Positions 11,523 through 14,466 of a stretch of DNA of 14,466 nt are shown piece by piece. The notes under the pieces are model-generated. The model worked only from the letters and a program-made list of their open reading frames with translations. It ran no database searches and was not told the origin of the DNA. This stretch comes from DAIOFH01 sp036745875. Its GTDB lineage: Bacteria; Planctomycetota; SZUA-567. The DNA lies in NCBI GenBank assembly GCA_036745875.1, contig DAIOFH010000100.1, positions 1 through 14,466 on the forward strand, written 5' to 3'. Position 1 is the first letter of the stretch; each line of letters starts with the position of its first letter. The position numbers and the translations under genes were made by a program.

Positions 11523-14466
11523 TCAGGACATGAACAAGGTGTTTGTGTTGCCGCTCGCCTCGGGGTTTTCCAGGGCAACCGCATCAGGGCAATATAATAT
11601 CAGATTTGTACGCATTATTTCAACTGTAACCGGTTTTGTCATGTACGCATCCATTCCGGCGGCAAGGCATTTCTCCCTGTCTCCGGGCAATGCATTCGCC
11701 GTCAGGGCCACGATGGAATGGCGCTTGATGTCGGTGCGCGAACTTTCAATCTCCCGGATCGCCAGCGTCGCATCGTAGCCGTTCATGACCGGCATCATGC
11801 AATCCATCAAGACCAAATCGTATGATTCGCCCGCCTTGATTTTTTCCACCGCCTCCATGCCGTTTTTGGCGATGACCGTGTTGCAGCCGATTCGGGTAAG
11901 AATCCCCTTGGCCACCATCTGGTTGACGGGGTTGTCTTCCACCAGAAGCACCTTGGCGCGGATCTTCAGGCCGGTGGTGGCGCTACGCCTTTGCGTCAAT
12001 TTTTCCGTCCGGCGGCGGCGCATCGATTCCGTGTCCCTGGATGACGGCGTTGGCTCCTCCACCAGTATGGCGTCCCAAAGCTCCTCGATTTTTTTCCAGA
12101 TGTCGGTACCGAGCACCGGCGTCGGCTGGTACATGTCGACAAGCCGTACTTCCGGGTCGTCCTGGACGGCAAGGTCAAGCGCGCCGATCATGAACATCGT
12201 TTTCGGGTTGCCGAAATGCGTGTGTATCTTCAAGTCCGAGAGGATGACCCGCATTCGGCTCGAGTCGGCGAACGCATTGTCGAAAATGGCAATATGTATT
12301 CCGGACTCGCGTTCATAGCTGAAGCGCAGCTGTCGGTAGGTCTCGTCGACGCTTTCCGCCACGGATATTTTCGCCCCGGTCGCCATAAGGTAGTCTTTCG
12401 TCGCTTTGCGATAATCCATATTGGCGATATTCAGTTGGACATGCAAGCCGGAAAGATCGGGGATGATGTCCTTCGTGGCGGCGGGCAGTTCCGGAAGGGG
12501 GAAGGATATCCTGGTCCGAACAGCCGCTTTTCCCGAATATTCCAGCAATTCATCGGTTAATTCCACCGAAATCGCGCCGCCCATCATGCGGACTAGCTTG
12601 CCGAGGGGAGGCAGGGACAATTTTTCTCTGGCGACGCCGGAGACCACTTCGGACCGTTCCACCAGGGCGCGGATGTTTTCGACGTCCAATTCGTCTTTCG
12701 GCATGAAAAAAATGTCGAAGTTTACCAAACCGGCCCTGTCGTCGTCCACCAGCAAGCGCAGGGTGGAGGATGACGACCAATTTAGGCATTTGGAAAAGAG
12801 ATGCAGGAGAATTTGGCGCAGACGTTGCGGGTCGCCGGACCGTCCGCTGACGATGCGGGCCGGCATGAACATATACACGCGTTTGGATTGTGCATCCGAG
12901 ATGGCGCTTTCCAATCTGATGATGTCATCCACCATGAAGCGCAGGTCGAACGCCTTGTCGGTTATGACCGGCTTCGTTTCGTCCCGGAGCGCGATGTCCA
13001 TTACCTCCTCCAGGACCATTTGCAGGGCCTTCGAGGAATTGACGATTATTTCAGATGCGATTTTCGTTTCGGGAAATGCTGTTTCACGGTTGCCTATGTC
13101 CTCCGCGAGACCGATAATGCCGTTCAAGGGCGTGCGCAATTCGTGGGACATGTTGGCGAGGAACGCAGTTTTGGCATTGGTTGCGGCCTCCGCCGCCTTT
13201 TGCGCCATGACCAGCTGTGTCGTATCCCAGAAGGATTTGACAATGCCGATGGCTTTGCCGCGCGGGGAGGCCATCATGATCTGGCGCTGGATAAAGATGC
13301 GCATTTCCCCAGACGAATCCGTGGCCGCAAGCTTCCTGTCCTGGTGTGTGCCGACATGCAGCGTGTCCAGGGGATCGTCGCCGTCGTCGAAACAGGTGAC
13401 ATCCCTGTACGGCTTGCCGATGATTTCGTCATAGGTTTTGCCGATCATCGAACAGAACTTTGAGTCGCAGAGCCGTACGCGGCCGTCCATGTCGAGGAAG
13501 CACACCATTACGGGTATGGTGTCTATCAATTGCCCAAGAAAATGCCGTTCCGCAAGCAGGTTCGCTTCCGCGGCCTTCAGGTCGGTGATATCATACAGGG
13601 CAGAGATGATCGTCCCTTGTTCGCCCCCCTCCAGGGTCTGCGCCGTTTTCACGACGCCAAAAGAAAGCTTTTTGCCGTTGATCTCCAGGGTTTTTTCGCC
13701 CAAAAAGGATTTCCCGGACAGCGCCATGTTGCGACTCATGGCATCTTCCTGCCGGGACTTGAACACCTCGCCGAACGACAGCAGGCTGCTGTCGTCCTTG
13801 CCAAGCAGTTCTTTGGGCGTTTTGCCGAACATGTCGGAAAATGCCGAATTCACGAACAAGAATACCCCATCATAATCCTTCACCATGATGGGGACGGTTA
13901 CGGCCTCGATTATGCTGTGGAGAAAGTCGTGATCCTTCCGGTGTGTGTCCTCCAGGGCCTTTTTTTCCGGGCTGGACAGCGTTTGCCAGGTGCGGAACTG
14001 GTTGCACAGAAAGACGAGAAGAATGATGAACGCGGCAAGAACGTATATGAAATAGCGCAAGCTGAACGCGGACAAATCCATCGCCCATCTGGTGGGTGGT
14101 ACCTCGATGATGGCGATGCCGACCGTCTTGTTCGCCGCCCTGACGCCGGCGAAGGATGCCAGGGAGTCGCTCGCGCGCCCGGATGCCGGGTCGAGCGTGG
14201 ATTTCTCTTTTCCGGAAAGGATATCGATGACGGGAAGCGGCGCATCCTCCCAGACGCCGACCTCGCTCCCGTGTTCGTCGACTCGATAGAAAACGGCATG
14301 GTCGTCGCTTGGGACCGCGGCGGATATCTGCATGCGCACAATTGTGTATCCATTCAGGCGGAAGCCGACGGCGAGGGTTTTGTTGAACAGCCGTTCTATC
14401 GTTGCCGCGCTGGCGGCTCCGGTTTGGCCGATATTGGCCAGCGTCATCCCGTCTATCAATCCCGCC
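11523..14466 (-). CDS. Hybrid sensor histidine kinase with degenerate ATPase domain (5' end outside window)
   Basis: Partial: the frame is open to the window edge, so the true start and first membrane segment lie beyond 14466. Numbering from the TTG at 14459. It has an extracytoplasmic sensor remnant (1-130), a membrane helix (about 132-153) and two PAS domains (about 178-295 and 305-415). HisKA follows with H-box ANMSHELRTPLNG (His439). Next comes an HATPase-like domain (about 505-655) with the motifs lost: N-box Asn is Lys557, DxGxG is replaced by FFMP (584-587), and the G2 glycines are Arg611, Lys613 and Ser615. A worn receiver-like domain (about 668-795) keeps Asp727 but lacks the acidic pair. 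The C-terminal receiver (835-955) is intact, with Glu841/Asp842, phosphoacceptor Asp886, Thr920 and Lys942. It is unlikely to bind ATP. First visible gene of the kinase-ROK-hydE string. Confidence 0.93.
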   Translation of the reverse strand, partial: AGLIDGMTLANIGQTGAASAATIERLFNKTLAVGFRLNGYTIVRMQISAAVPSDDHAVFYRVDEHGSEVGVWEDAPLPVIDILSGKEKSTLDPASGRASDSLASFAGVRAANKTVGIAIIEVPPTRWAMDLSAFSLRYFIYVLAAFIILLVFLCNQFRTWQTLSSPEKKALEDTHRKDHDFLHSIIEAVTVPIMVKDYDGVFLFVNSAFSDMFGKTPKELLGKDDSSLLSFGEVFKSRQEDAMSRNMALSGKSFLGEKTLEINGKKLSFGVVKTAQTLEGGEQGTIISALYDITDLKAAEANLLAERHFLGQLIDTIPVMVCFLDMDGRVRLCDSKFCSMIGKTYDEIIGKPYRDVTCFDDGDDPLDTLHVGTHQDRKLAATDSSGEMRIFIQRQIMMASPRGKAIGIVKSFWDTTQLVMAQKAAEAATNAKTAFLANMSHELRTPLNGIIGLAEDIGNRETAFPETKIASEIIVNSSKALQMVLEEVMDIALRDETKPVITDKAFDLRFMVDDIIRLESAISDAQSKRVYMFMPARIVSGRSGDPQRLRQILLHLFSKCLNWSSSSTLRLLVDDDRAGLVNFDIFFMPKDELDVENIRALVERSEVVSGVAREKLSLPPLGKLVRMMGGAISVELTDELLEYSGKAAVRTRISFPLPELPAATKDIIPDLSGLHVQLNIANMDYRKATKDYLMATGAKISVAESVDETYRQLRFSYERESGIHIAIFDNAFADSSRMRVILSDLKIHTHFGNPKTMFMIGALDLAVQDDPEVRLVDMYQPTPVLGTDIWKKIEELWDAILVEEPTPSSRDTESMRRRRTEKLTQRRSATTGLKIRAKVLLVEDNPVNQMVAKGILTRIGCNTVIAKNGMEAVEKIKAGESYDLVLMDCMMPVMNGYDATLAIREIESSRTDIKRHSIVALTANALPGDREKCLAAGMDAYMTKPVTVEIMRTNLILYCPDAVALENPEASGNTNTLFMS

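Overview
The window comes from a diderm (Gram-negative-type) bacterium. It encodes a lipobox lipoprotein and a signal-peptide-bearing outer-membrane beta-barrel. A textbook sigma-28 promoter in front of flgM implies a flagellar regulon, and a HydE-type radical-SAM maturase points to [FeFe]-hydrogenase and hence an anaerobic or fermentative lifestyle. The lineage cannot be fixed from sequence alone. The gene styles would fit PVC-group or deltaproteobacteria-like anaerobes, but that is only an impression. No phage, transposon, CRISPR or RNA gene was found. There is one 100-N scaffold gap.

Layout. (1) 29-2566, minus: a large TPR lipoprotein with a long low-complexity C-terminal half. (2) 2758-2990, minus: both ends of a HicB/HicA toxin-antitoxin pair, with the assembly gap (2794-2893) in the middle. 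(3) 3038-3712, minus: LipB octanoyltransferase. Upstream of it, after a rho-independent terminator, is flgM (3815-4117), which has a perfect sigma-28 promoter at 4236-4262 and a hairpin overlapping its ribosome-binding site. (4) 4466-6932, minus: a compact three-gene cassette of SDR, beta-ketoacyl synthase and a Hint-fold protein that has lost its self-processing residues. This is the least familiar unit in the window. (5) 7155-8237, plus: a FadL/PorV-like beta-barrel with its own terminator, divergent from the cassette. (6) 8459-9313, plus: PurU. (7) 9314-14466, minus: an apparent operon of a hybrid histidine kinase (cut by the window edge), a ROK regulator and HydE. It converges on purU with stop codons that touch.

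How the genes fit together. LipB (lipoylation) and PurU (formate release from formyl-THF) are housekeeping one-carbon and cofactor functions. The kinase-ROK-HydE string suggests control of hydrogenase maturation by a signalling protein and a sugar-responsive repressor. However, the kinase's ATP-binding domain is degenerate, so it may signal without making its own phosphate. The SDR/KS pair would reduce and condense acyl or polyketide-like chains. The role of the attached pseudo-Hint protein is unknown. The strongest leads are the pseudo-Hint/KS/SDR cassette, the apparently ATP-binding-dead hybrid kinase, the FliA-FlgM feedback promoter with a possible RNA switch, and the gap-split hicBA locus.
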